From the NCBI GenBank assembly GCA_965197405.1, contig OZ240206.1, positions 3,313,401-3,377,400 on the forward strand: 64,000 bases of DNA. The letters are read 5' to 3'. Positions 9,566 through 16,554 of this stretch are shown one piece after another. A program made the position numbers and the translations under genes. The stretch comes from G965197405 sp965197405 (GTDB taxonomy: Bacteria; Chloroflexota; Dehalococcoidia; Lucifugimonadales; JAGWBF01). The notes beneath the pieces were generated by a model. The model was not told the DNA's origin. It saw nothing but the letters and a program-made list of their open reading frames with translations, and did no database searches. The stretch's first letter is position 1. Every line of letters begins with the position of its first letter.

Positions 9566-10266
9566 TATGAAACTACAAACCTCGATTGCTTGTCAAGGGG
9601 GCGAAGCAACCTACTGCGCCGGGGTTGTGGCGCTTCCCGCAGGAGGGCCTGGGCCTTCAGGCGATCACCTTTCCGAGCCGCGCGCCCGGTAAGAGTCAGG
9701 ACAGGCTCGCCCACATCCGAGGGCGCGGCCCACACCACCGCGGTCTGTCCGTCTTCGGGGTATGCCAGCCCCTGAAAGTCGGGGGGGGGGTAAGCGGGGC
9801 GCGGGAGGCCCCCGGCGGGGCGGGAAGCGCCCGCGCCCACAAGCGTCAATGGGAGATAAACAGGGTTGAACACGGTGTTGCGGTTACCCCTCGGTTCTAT
9901 GATTACGCGCCCGCCGTCAGTGATTTCCACGTACAGGCTATGGCTGTCCATCAGGTCCATGCCCAGCAGGGGTACGACGCCCACTGCGTCAATGTCAATG
10001 TATCGTGGCCGACCGTCCCAGACCACTGTGGCGCCGTGGACGTTGAAGGCCACCACCGTACCGTCAGCCAGAGCCGACCGGCTGCGGATCACAAAGGGCA
10101 ACTCCAACTCAGCCACCAGCTCCGGCGGCAAGGCGAGATTGCCGCTGTACCCGGTGTCTATCACGGCTTCTATCTCCCGCTCCCGGTCCTCCGGACCTCG
10201 TACCGGAAGGCTCACTACCGCTTCAAGAAAGCCGTTCACCACACCCTCGATCACTTGGATCTCCAC
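9565..10266 (-). CDS. Clan AA (retropepsin-like) aspartic protease with a long C-terminal extension
   Basis: Residues 1-135 match the small bacterial clan AA aspartic proteases: the catalytic motif is AVIDTGYSGNLALP, and the second conserved block is VPLLGMDLMDSHSLYVEI. Family members are usually about 120-130 residues, so the remaining 100 residues are an unusual, Pro/Arg-rich tail. A run of ten G (ten C on the coding strand) at 9781-9790 lies inside this tail, so its frame could switch by slippage or be a sequencing artefact. The gene overlaps the upstream small gene by 16 bases and the S24 gene by one, forming a tight operon. Confidence 0.8.
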   Translation of the reverse strand: MEIQVIEGVVNGFLEAVVSLPVRGPEDREREIEAVIDTGYSGNLALPPELVAELELPFVIRSRSALADGTVVAFNVHGATVVWDGRPRYIDIDAVGVVPLLGMDLMDSHSLYVEITDGGRVIIEPRGNRNTVFNPVYLPLTLVGAGASRPAGGLPRPAYPPPDFQGLAYPEDGQTAVVWAAPSDVGEPVLTLTGRAARKGDRLKAQALLREAPQPRRSRLLRPLDKQSRFVVS

Positions 10267-10523
10267 AGGGAACTGTCCCCGAAGGTGCGCAACGTCGGAT
10301 GCCCCACCCGCACCAACCAGGCATCGGCGTCCGGGCGTCGGGCACGCAGACGCTCCGCTGCGGCAAGGACGCTACCGGCGATGGCGTAGTCCCCGCTGTC
10401 CACGTCGATGGCGACGTACTCGCCATGATGGTCCGCCTCAACAAGATGGCGGATGTCCCTATCGTATACCTCGTCGCCGAGGCGACCCGTCTCCTCGGCA
10501 GGCCGGCGGACTGGCGTTGCCAT
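10251..10523 (-). CDS. Small acidic partner protein of the clan AA protease
   Basis: The protein has 90 residues with a conserved-looking core (GEYVAIDVDSGDYAIAGS, then RRPDADAWLVRVGHPTLRTFG). Genes of this kind are commonly found directly upstream of clan AA aspartic proteases, and here the two overlap. That points to a functional pair, possibly substrate/adaptor or toxin-antitoxin-like, but the biochemical role is not known to me. The start has AAAGGGG eight bases upstream. It is the first gene of the three-gene operon. Confidence 0.65.
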   Translation of the reverse strand: MATPVRRPAEETGRLGDEVYDRDIRHLVEADHHGEYVAIDVDSGDYAIAGSVLAAAERLRARRPDADAWLVRVGHPTLRTFGDSSLWRSK

Positions 10524-10598
10524 CTCTTCGACCCCTTTCGCAGGGCATTGTTCCTACCGATGCGATTCTACCATATTGCGGTGGTTTTAGACAAAAAA

Positions 10599-10949
10599 GG
10601 GGTGCACACCAGGGCAATCGCATATAAAGTAAATTCGTAATTAAGGACCTCCAGAATTACCATGTTGGATGTATATTATACTCGTATTTAGGTTGATTTA
10701 TGGGCAGCATTGACTTATTTTAGGCTATGATGCGATCACCCTGGGGTGCACACGGGTCTTTTCATTTTCTGTAAAACCGCACATCGTCATTCCGGCCTGT
10801 CTGCGGCAGGCAGGGAATCCAGTGGGAGCCCAAGCTGTAGATTCCCACTTTCGTGGGAATGACGGGTGTGGACATTAGACACTTTTCACGGACCTGCCTC
10901 ACCATCAGGCAGGGTTGAGCGACTTTGAAAAGACCCTGGGGGTGCACAC
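10599..10949 (+). repeat. Three dispersed GGGGTGCACAC direct repeats
   Basis: Identical copies lie at 10599-10609, 10743-10753 and 10939-10949, two of them preceded by CT. They contain the palindrome GTGCAC. They sit in the upstream region of the protease operon and at the left edge of element A, so they may be operator sites or scars of insertion. Confidence 0.6.
10785..10864. repeat. 80-bp MITE/REP-like inverted repeat
   Basis: CGTCATTCC at 10785-10793 is mirrored by GGAATGACG at 10856-10864. Inner segments (GGGAATCCAGTGGGA and TCCCACTTTCGTGGGAA) also pair. This is the common intergenic palindrome type seen in many bacterial genomes, and it is non-coding. Confidence 0.75.
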
Positions 10950-11004
10950 ATGGCCTGGCGGTCCGGGCCGAAAAGCAAGAAAGGCGACATATATGAACGA
11001 GCCT

Positions 11005-11036
11005 GGGGAGGCCGCCGCTGCGTTGGCGGCCTCCCC
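11005..11036 (-). terminator. Terminator-like hairpin after the tetra-HTH gene A
   Basis: GGGGAGGCCGCC (11005-11016) and GGCGGCCTCCCC (11025-11036) form a perfect 12-bp stem with an 8-base loop. It lies 77 bases past the end of the leftward tetra-HTH gene. There is no clear U-run on that strand. A hairpin at the same relative place follows the element B copy. Confidence 0.55.
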
Positions 11037-11112
11037 TTCTCCAGTGCGGTCCAGCGACCCGTGTCGACCACCTTCGTTTCCCGCTCCAAGCAGAGCGCCC
11101 ATTAGAAAAGGA

Positions 11113-12234
11113 CTAAGCTGCCGTCGCCTCCGGCTGCTTCAGCATGGCGGAGTAGCCCCGCTCGACGACGTGGGTCACTGACAACCGGCCCGCGCCGTCG
11201 TATCCGGCACGGTAGGCGTACTCCGCCTTAGCGCCCCATGGCACCCGGCCGCCGACCCGAATGGAGCCGCCGCCGTCCTTACTGCCACGCCCAGGCCCAC
11301 CGGCGCCGCGCACCACCATCCCGCTCCGCTCGCCCTTCCGCCAACCCAGCACCTTCACCTCGGCGGGCATGACCCGCTCCTCCGCCTTCGGCCGCTGGAA
11401 CAGGACCCGGTGCAGCTTCTTCAGAACCCCCGGCGACGGATTGTTCCTGCCGGTCATGATCCTCGAAAGATGCCCGGAGCTGACGCCGGCACGACGGGCA
11501 ACCTCGTTCTGACTGAGCCTGTGAGCATCCATCCGACCCCACACGGCTTCACGATCAACGCCGGTGCGCCTCGCAGGGGCAACCTTCGCCGGAGCCTCCA
11601 GCACCGACGCGACCCGCGCCCGGACCTTCACGCCCATGTTCCGGTGACCGCGCGACACCTGGGTCATGTAGCCGTAGGACACCCCCACCCGGTCGGCCAG
11701 GTCCTGCATGCTCATACCTTGCTCACGAGCACGCTCCCGGATGTAGCTGCTCTCCCCGCTCACCACGCATCCCTGACGGTTGGCGCACTGTGCGGGGGCG
11801 ATCTTCGCCGGAGCCTTTAGCGCCGACTCAACCCTGGCCTGTACCTTCACGCCCATGTGCCTGCGGCCCCGAGATACGTCCGACATGTAGCCGTAGGACA
11901 CGCCTGCGCGGTCGGCCAGGTCCTTCATGGTCATGCCCAGGGTGCGGGCGCGCTCCCTGATGAAGCTGCTCTCCCCGGTCACCACGCCGCCCTGGCGGTA
12001 GACGGTCCCCTGGCCGGGGACCTCTCCCAAGACCGCCGCGACCTTCTCCCGCATCTTCGGCGTCCACGGCCTGCTCCCGTTCGCAATCTGCGAAAGGTAG
12101 CCAGCGGACACGCCCATCAGCGCCGCAAGCTCCTTCATGGTGAGCCCGCGCCGCCTGGCCGCGGCCCTGAGCTCGCTCTCAGCTCCCGCCGTCTCCTTGG
12201 TCCGATTGGTCTGTGCCGTCGTTGCCGTCGTCAT
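11113..12234 (-). CDS. Tetra-HTH (four XRE domains) DNA-binding protein, element A copy
   Basis: The 373-residue chain has four helix-turn-helix units of about 55 residues. Their recognition-helix regions read LMGVSAGYLSQIANG, RAGVSYGYMSDVSRG, RVGVSYGYMTQVSRG and RAGVSSGHLSRIMTG. A C-terminal Gly/Arg-rich segment of about 90 residues ends in AMLKQPEATAA. The start has AAGGAGG seven bases upstream. A close paralogue lies inverted at 40008-41120. Four tandem HTHs suggest binding to a repeated operator array, perhaps as a master regulator or partition/replication factor; this is inference. A hairpin leader precedes the gene. Confidence 0.75.
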   Translation of the reverse strand: MTTATTAQTNRTKETAGAESELRAAARRRGLTMKELAALMGVSAGYLSQIANGSRPWTPKMREKVAAVLGEVPGQGTVYRQGGVVTGESSFIRERARTLGMTMKDLADRAGVSYGYMSDVSRGRRHMGVKVQARVESALKAPAKIAPAQCANRQGCVVSGESSYIRERAREQGMSMQDLADRVGVSYGYMTQVSRGHRNMGVKVRARVASVLEAPAKVAPARRTGVDREAVWGRMDAHRLSQNEVARRAGVSSGHLSRIMTGRNNPSPGVLKKLHRVLFQRPKAEERVMPAEVKVLGWRKGERSGMVVRGAGGPGRGSKDGGGSIRVGGRVPWGAKAEYAYRAGYDGAGRLSVTHVVERGYSAMLKQPEATAA

Positions 12235-12258
12235 GTCGCTTCCTCCTTGTAATGAAGA

Positions 12259-12293
12259 AGCGGGACCGCCCCCCTGTGGGAGACAGTCCCGCT
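12259..12293 (-). promoter_or_regulatory. 5'-leader hairpin of the tetra-HTH gene A
   Basis: AGCGGGAC (12259-12266) and GTCCCGCT (12286-12293) form a stem 24 bases upstream of the start codon. On the sense strand it is followed by TCTTCATT. It resembles the leader hairpins at 13223-13252 and 39918-39947, suggesting a shared attenuator or translational control element. Confidence 0.5.
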
Positions 12294-12687
12294 CGGTATC
12301 GCGTCCCGGTGGCCGGGACTGCCTCCGTGAGTGGCGTTGTGGCCGTGTCGCACGGCCGGTTGCGGCGTACCCATAGGGGACGCCGTGTGCAAGGCAAGTC
12401 CCCTGAGTCAGATCAAGGGCAAGCCTCGTCTCGCATCGAGCACAGGTCTTCTCCGTTGAAGAGGGTCGGGAGAGGACCCATGCGATGGCTGTGGAGTTGG
12501 GAAAAGGGGGATGGAGGCCCGCAGGGAGTGCGGGCTGAGGGAGTGGGGAGGGCCGGAGACCCTCGATAGAGGCTGCTACCGGGCGGCTCGCTCCGCCCGT
12601 TCAAGCAGGCGCAGCCCAGGTCCCTGCGAGTCGCAGAGGCCCGGGGAGGACGTGCGTTTCAGTTCGGGATTGCGCCGAGAGTGCGAG
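12294..12687. other. Non-coding stretch upstream of the tetra-HTH gene A
   Basis: I see no supported gene. The segment 12300-12400 has several short GC-rich palindromes (for example CCCGGTGGCCGGG). It presumably carries the promoter for the leftward tetra-HTH gene and the 3' untranslated region of the next gene. Confidence 0.4.
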
Positions 12688-13164
12688 TCAAGCCTTCACC
12701 AAGGGCCTCAGCCCCCGCAGGCTGCGCCGGGAGACCAGCTTGCCGGTCTTCCAGCGCAGCCCAAGGACCGCCGCGACCTCAAGGGTCCCGCCGTCGCTCG
12801 TGGGAACCAGCGCGGCGGCCCGGCCCACGTCCTGGCTGTAGAGCATCACGTCGCGCCCCCCGAAGCGCCGCCTCACCAGGTCCGTCCACTCGGCGTAGGC
12901 CCACCGAGCCTGATGCGGCTCAGCCTTCGTCGTGTCCATGCCGGCGAGTACCGCCAGAGCTGCGTCAACGTCCCCGGCCTGCCTGAGCCGCCGCGCCTCG
13001 TGAACGCTCTTGGCCACGCTCGGTGTCTCCGTCGCCAGTGCCGTCTCCGGCTGCTCCGAGAACAGCGCCGCCATCACCCGGTCCACCAGCTCTTCGAGGC
13101 TGCGCCGGGGCTTTCCCACCGTCGCCATCGTCCGATTGCCAGTTGCCAATGTTGCTGTTGTCAT
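12688..13164 (-). CDS. Uncharacterised 158-residue element A protein
   Basis: I recognise no domain. After a Thr-rich start (MTTATLATGNRT, similar to the tetra-HTH N-terminus) come a helical stretch (RRSLEELVDRVMAAL), a TPR-like helix pair (HEARRLRQAGDVDAALAVLAG) and a basic C-terminus (KLVSRRSLRGLRPLVKA). The second of two adjacent ATGs fits AGGAGG better (six bases). Its 95-base leader is nearly identical to the leader of the tetra-HTH gene in element B. Confidence 0.5.
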   Translation of the reverse strand: MTTATLATGNRTMATVGKPRRSLEELVDRVMAALFSEQPETALATETPSVAKSVHEARRLRQAGDVDAALAVLAGMDTTKAEPHQARWAYAEWTDLVRRRFGGRDVMLYSQDVGRAAALVPTSDGGTLEVAAVLGLRWKTGKLVSRRSLRGLRPLVKA

Positions 13165-13167
13165 CAT

Positions 13168-13262
13168 GTACCTCCTGTGCGTTGTGTTGCCTTTGCGTTG
13201 CGCCCGGTTGCGGGCAAAGAAGAAGGGCCGGCTCTGGTTGGAACCGACCCTTCTGGTTGGGA
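13168..13262 (-). promoter_or_regulatory. Conserved double-hairpin leader, copy 1
   Basis: On the sense strand the leader reads AAGGGTCGG, a loop, CCGGCCCTT (13223-13252), then TTCTTTGCCCG and a second hairpin GCCCG/CGGGC (13202-13215), then AACACAACGCACAGGAGG and the start codon. The same order and most bases recur before the tetra-HTH gene at 39901-40005 on the other strand. Two copies in front of different genes argue for a functional cis element. Confidence 0.65.
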
Positions 13263-13286
13263 CGTGCTATGTGTGGCTCAAGTCCG

Positions 13287-13799
13287 TCAGCGGCGGAACC
13301 TCCCTGCCCGGCGTCGCATCAGGGCTCGTGACGTCAGCCACGAGCCTACGCTGAACCCAAGACAGTTGAGGATCGCCACCTCCAGGCCATGGCCGAGCAG
13401 CAACGGAGCGGAGAATGCCAGCCCAGCCACGCCATACCACTCGAACCTCCACCTAGGCCACTCCCTGAGCCACCAGAGCCTGTCAACCGGCTCGGCCAGA
13501 GATTCGTAGGCGCTCCGAAGGGGCCACCCTATCTGCACCCCCAGGGCGTCCGCCGCCACTTCGTGAGAGCAGCCCCCAGTGTGGCAGCGCGCGTCAATGC
13601 CGTTGCCGCCGGGCCTTTGCTTGAACGCCAGCCGGTCCGACTCCCCGCCATGGCAGACCGCCGTCGTCCAGAACCAGCCCCGCTCGAAGCTGACGTGATG
13701 CGGCAGCCGATTGGCGATCCACAATGCGCTTGGTCCCACGTACTGCTCCCTCACGTCCATGCCTCCCTCGTCGTCGATGTCCGTCCGTTCCGATTCCAT
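13287..13799 (-). CDS. Zinc-finger-like membrane-associated protein of element A
   Basis: The 170-residue product has a Cys/His pattern (AVCHGGESDRLAF, then DARCHTGGCSHEVAADAL) resembling zinc-ribbon segments of primase/helicase-type mobile-element proteins. A Trp-rich segment (WWLREWPRWRFEWYG) and a hydrophobic stretch (GLAFSAPLLLGHGLEVAI) follow, ending in a very basic tail. ATG 13799 has AAGGAGG five bases upstream; an in-frame ATG at 13841 also has an SD and would add 14 residues. Its role is unknown, and a DNA-binding, membrane-tethered factor is one reading. Confidence 0.5.
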   Translation of the reverse strand: MESERTDIDDEGGMDVREQYVGPSALWIANRLPHHVSFERGWFWTTAVCHGGESDRLAFKQRPGGNGIDARCHTGGCSHEVAADALGVQIGWPLRSAYESLAEPVDRLWWLREWPRWRFEWYGVAGLAFSAPLLLGHGLEVAILNCLGFSVGSWLTSRALMRRRAGRFRR

Positions 13800-14413
13800 G
13801 TCGCCTCCTTCCCCAATGTCGTGTGTCCGCAATGCTTCCATGCTTGTCATACCTCCTTCATGTGCTTGAACTTCGATGTCCTTGACTGCGTGAACCCGTG
13901 TCGCAGTTCCAACGCCGCAGCCGACCACGAGCCGAATGCGGGACGCCGGAGTGAGAGAAGAAGCGGCCTAGGGCAAAAGACCTACGGAGCAGCCGCGAAG
14001 ACGTGAGTGCTCGGCCGGTGCGAAGAGCCTGCCCCGTACTTGATACGGGGGCGCACCTCGACCAAAGCCTGCCCCGTATTCGATACGAGGGTGTCCGAGG
14101 GGCCGAAGCGGAATGCGCCGTGGCCGCTGCGAATATGTCCCTCCGGGGCGGCCTTCTGGAGAGCGCGATGCTCGATCCCTCCGGTCTGACCCCCTGGGCG
14201 GCTGTTCGGAGAGCGCAGTGCTCAGTCCTATGCAGCCGGTCCCGGATTCGGGGGACGGGAACCCTCCAGGTTTCTCGGCGGGAAACGCTGGAAAAGCCTG
14301 AAACTGACTCCATTATTGCCGAACGCCCGTGCGAAAGGAAGGGTTTAGCGTCATCCACGCCCAAAGTGTTCTGTTCAGTTCCACGAAACCCTAAGCGCCG
14401 TTCCGACATGGGC
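13800..14413. other. Gene-poor stretch left of the IS630 copy
   Basis: A 183-codon leftward frame (13858-14409) exists, but its composition is Arg/Ser-rich and partly made of repeat translation, so I do not call it. The stretch holds two copies of the GCCTGCCCCGTA palindromic element and probably the promoter for the zinc-finger-like gene. Confidence 0.4.
14027..14090 (+). repeat. Two copies of a 24-bp palindromic element
   Basis: GCCTGCCCCGTACTTGATAC with following GGGG lies at 14027-14050, and a variant lies at 14067-14090. The core CCCCGTA-NNN-GATACGGGG is an inverted repeat. A third copy lies inside the IS630 transposase gene at 15059-15082. Read on the minus strand, the element encodes VSSTGQAL. 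It is a dispersed REP-like element. Confidence 0.75.
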
Positions 14414-14415
14414 TA

Positions 14416-15451
14416 GTACCGTTTCAATTTAATTCTATTGGATATACATGTTTGAGCTTACTGCGAGCGTCCCCCGGTCGTGGCCGAGGGCAGGCTCTGG
14501 GTGGAGAACCGCCAGTCTATGATGGCGGCGGCCTCATTGCGCTCGCGTTCGAGCGCCGCGACCTCCCGTTTCAGCAACACTTCATCGCCGGTCCGGCGGT
14601 CCAGACACTGCCTGCTGAAGACGCTCAACTCGATCTCAGCCATGTTCAACCAGCTTCCGTGATTGGGTGTGTGGTGAAACTCCAGGCGTTTGGCTATGCG
14701 GCGCGCCTCGGACGGCGCAAACGCTTCGTAGAGCGAGCCGGGCTTGTGGGTGTTGAGATTGTCCAGCACCAGCCGGATCACTGTGGCGTCAGGATATGCC
14801 TCGTCCACCAACCACTTCATCCGGTGCGCGAAGTCCACGGCAGTCCGGCACCCGGTCACCTCGACGTGCCTCCACCCACCCTTCGGTTCACAGAACATGA
14901 ACAGGTTCCGGGTCCCGTTTCGCTGGTACTCGGTGTCATAGCGCTCCACCCGTCCGGGCTTGGCTTTGACGGGCGGCCTCACGTCCCCGAGCAACTGCTT
15001 GGAGGACTCGTCGAAACACACCACCGGACGCTCCCGGTCGTACTCTTCGCAGTACAGAGCCTGCCCCGTACTGGATACGGGGTGCGCTTCCTGCTTGCCG
15101 TCCAACTTGCGCTCCCGGCCCGGCCTTGGCTTGTCATTGATGGCGGCCTCAAGTCCTTCCTCGACGGACCGCTTCCGCACTCTGGCAACGGTGGCGGCAT
15201 TGGTCAAAAGCACACCCGCTATCTCAGCGTCCCGAAGTCCTTCATCCGCTTTGAGCAGCGCCAGCGCCCGCTTGACGGTGCGGACTGACGGCTTGCCCCG
15301 GTGGGAAACCTCATTGAGACGGGAGCGTTCGGATTCAGCCAGCTTGACTTTATACTTGATGGCAGCCATGTCTGGATACTCCCTCACAGAAAGATCATAC
15401 CCAAGTATGGCTGCCTTCTCATATCCTTGTAAATCTATCTGGAAACAGTAC
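14416..15451 (-). mobile_element. IS630-family insertion sequence
   Basis: The terminal inverted repeats are GTACCGTTTC at 14416-14425 and its near-perfect complement GAAACAGTAC at 15442-15451. TA dinucleotides flank the element (14414-14415 and 15452-15453), the target duplication typical of IS630/Tc1. It sits exactly at the stop codon of the coiled-coil gene. Confidence 0.85.
14458..15369 (-). CDS. IS630-family transposase, internally deleted
   Basis: The N-terminal HTH (SVRTVKRALALLKADEG) and the DDE core are present: Asp in VVCFDESSKQ, Asp in LVLDNLNTH, and Glu in HGSWLNMAEIELS. About 85 residues normally lying between DGKQEAH and the first catalytic Asp region are missing. In their place is PVSSTGQAL, the translation of a palindromic element at 15059-15082. 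The frame remains open. The deleted part includes the second HTH/linker, so activity is doubtful. The ATG at 15369 follows GAGGGAG at nine bases. Confidence 0.85.
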   Translation of the reverse strand: MAAIKYKVKLAESERSRLNEVSHRGKPSVRTVKRALALLKADEGLRDAEIAGVLLTNAATVARVRKRSVEEGLEAAINDKPRPGRERKLDGKQEAHPVSSTGQALYCEEYDRERPVVCFDESSKQLLGDVRPPVKAKPGRVERYDTEYQRNGTRNLFMFCEPKGGWRHVEVTGCRTAVDFAHRMKWLVDEAYPDATVIRLVLDNLNTHKPGSLYEAFAPSEARRIAKRLEFHHTPNHGSWLNMAEIELSVFSRQCLDRRTGDEVLLKREVAALERERNEAAAIIDWRFSTQSLPSATTGGRSQ

Positions 15452-16290
15452 TAGTTTCTCCAGAGGTTGAAGGTCAGGACCCTCCGCACCCACCGCCGCA
15501 ACTCCACCCAGGCTAGGGCCTTATGTACATCGTGGAGGGTCTCCTTGCGCCAGTTCAGCTGATCACTGCGCCACATGCCCGTCAGAGGCATCGTCTCCGG
15601 CGGCAGGGTCAGCCCGTGTTGTTCCAGCATGGCAACCTCCAGCGCCCGGACGCGCTCCTCGATGCGAAGCCACTCCAGGCCCTCGCCGGTGCCCCTGTGC
15701 CCCGCCTTCCAGATCTCGCGCCACTCGTGGATGAGCGGCCACGCCTCGCCGTAGACCTCCTCGTCATCGGACGCGGGCTCCTTCGTCACCAGCTCGGGGT
15801 ACAGCCGCTTCGGGACGCTGGCCGCCGCCGGCTTTCCGGTTTCCTGCGCCACTTTGGACACCGCCCGGGCGCCCCGGGGAGTCACAGGCTGAGCCGGCCC
15901 CCGCCCCATGGGCTTCGGCTCTCTGACCTGCTCCTCACGCAGCGCCTGAAGATCTTCATTCATCGCTTTGCGGGCATCTTCGAGGCCGCTTAGGAACTCT
16001 ATCTCCAACGCATCCACCCGCCGGTCCAGGGCGTCAATCCGCTCGCGCTGTTGGGCCGCCTGTTCGTTGCCGTCCGCCATCACGTGCCGCTCCAGCGCCA
16101 TCCGCACCAGTTCGGACAGCTCCCCGCGCTCCATGCTCGTCTGCACGGTCCTGGGATCCAACCCCAGAGTCTCCGCCGCTCCCTTCAGCCGCTTCTCCCG
16201 AACCATCCCACGCAGCAGGGTCATCAGCCTCATGTCGTGCCGCTCATCGCCGCTTGCGGTCCTTGCCTGCTGGCTTCCGTTTTCTGACAT
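15451..16290 (-). CDS. HTH/coiled-coil protein, element A copy
   Basis: This 279-residue protein has an N-terminal HTH-like part (LMTLLRGMVREKRLKGAAETLGLDPRTVQTSM), a coiled coil around residues 80-130 (RERIDALDRRVDALEIEF), a basic linker, and a conserved C-terminal domain (YPELVTKEPASDDEEVYGEAWPL). The ATG at 16290 has GGGAGG five bases upstream. A paralogue lies inverted at 38024. It faces away from the T4SS operon across the conserved non-coding block, a position typical of an origin/oriT-binding accessory protein or regulator; that role is inference. The TAG stop is partly supplied by the IS630 end. Confidence 0.65.
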   Translation of the reverse strand: MSENGSQQARTASGDERHDMRLMTLLRGMVREKRLKGAAETLGLDPRTVQTSMERGELSELVRMALERHVMADGNEQAAQQRERIDALDRRVDALEIEFLSGLEDARKAMNEDLQALREEQVREPKPMGRGPAQPVTPRGARAVSKVAQETGKPAAASVPKRLYPELVTKEPASDDEEVYGEAWPLIHEWREIWKAGHRGTGEGLEWLRIEERVRALEVAMLEQHGLTLPPETMPLTGMWRSDQLNWRKETLHDVHKALAWVELRRWVRRVLTFNLWRN

Positions 16291-16410
16291 TCCTTCCTCC
16301 CTCTGCAAAATCGCGGTTTATAGCTTGGGGTTTTGCGACCCAAGGGCCGGTCTGCCGTCTGCAAACTTGCCGTTTTCATACGGGGGATTTGCCCTCCCCG
16401 CAGCAACCGG

Positions 16411-16535
16411 CCCCTGACACAAAGTGTTCGCCGTTTTCGTCCTATAGGGAGGGCTTCCCTTCCTCTTTCAGCTTGCCCAAGACCCACTTTGCAAACTTGC
16501 AGACCGACTCCATTCCCTGTACAGCCCCATGACAT
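16411..16535. promoter_or_regulatory. Conserved non-coding block, element A copy (candidate oriT/origin)
   Basis: Read in reverse complement, this block aligns collinearly with 37725-37850. Anchors are GATGTCAT..GGG.TGTACAG at one end and TA[TC]AGGACG.AAAA..G.GAACACTTTGT near the other, with similar spacing. Conservation outside genes in two diverged sibling elements points to a cis function such as origin of transfer, replication origin or divergent control. Confidence 0.55.
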
Positions 16536-16554
16536 CAAACCGGCCCCTCGCCGG

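Larger units (their letters stand above)
10524..10964. other. Gene-free, AT-richer stretch left of element A
   Basis: I see no convincing gene here. The stretch is more AT-rich than its surroundings between about 10620 and 10740, consistent with the promoter of the leftward protease operon. It also holds three GGGGTGCACAC copies and one small palindromic repeat, listed separately. Confidence 0.5.

Noticed and set aside
10905..11102. Short leftward frames downstream of the tetra-HTH gene A
   Set aside because: They read through a terminator-like hairpin and lack SD or similarity.
13858..14409. 183-codon leftward frame beside the IS630 copy
   Set aside because: Contains the translated palindromic repeat and Arg/Ser-rich sequence, no SD, no paralogue at the same place in element B.
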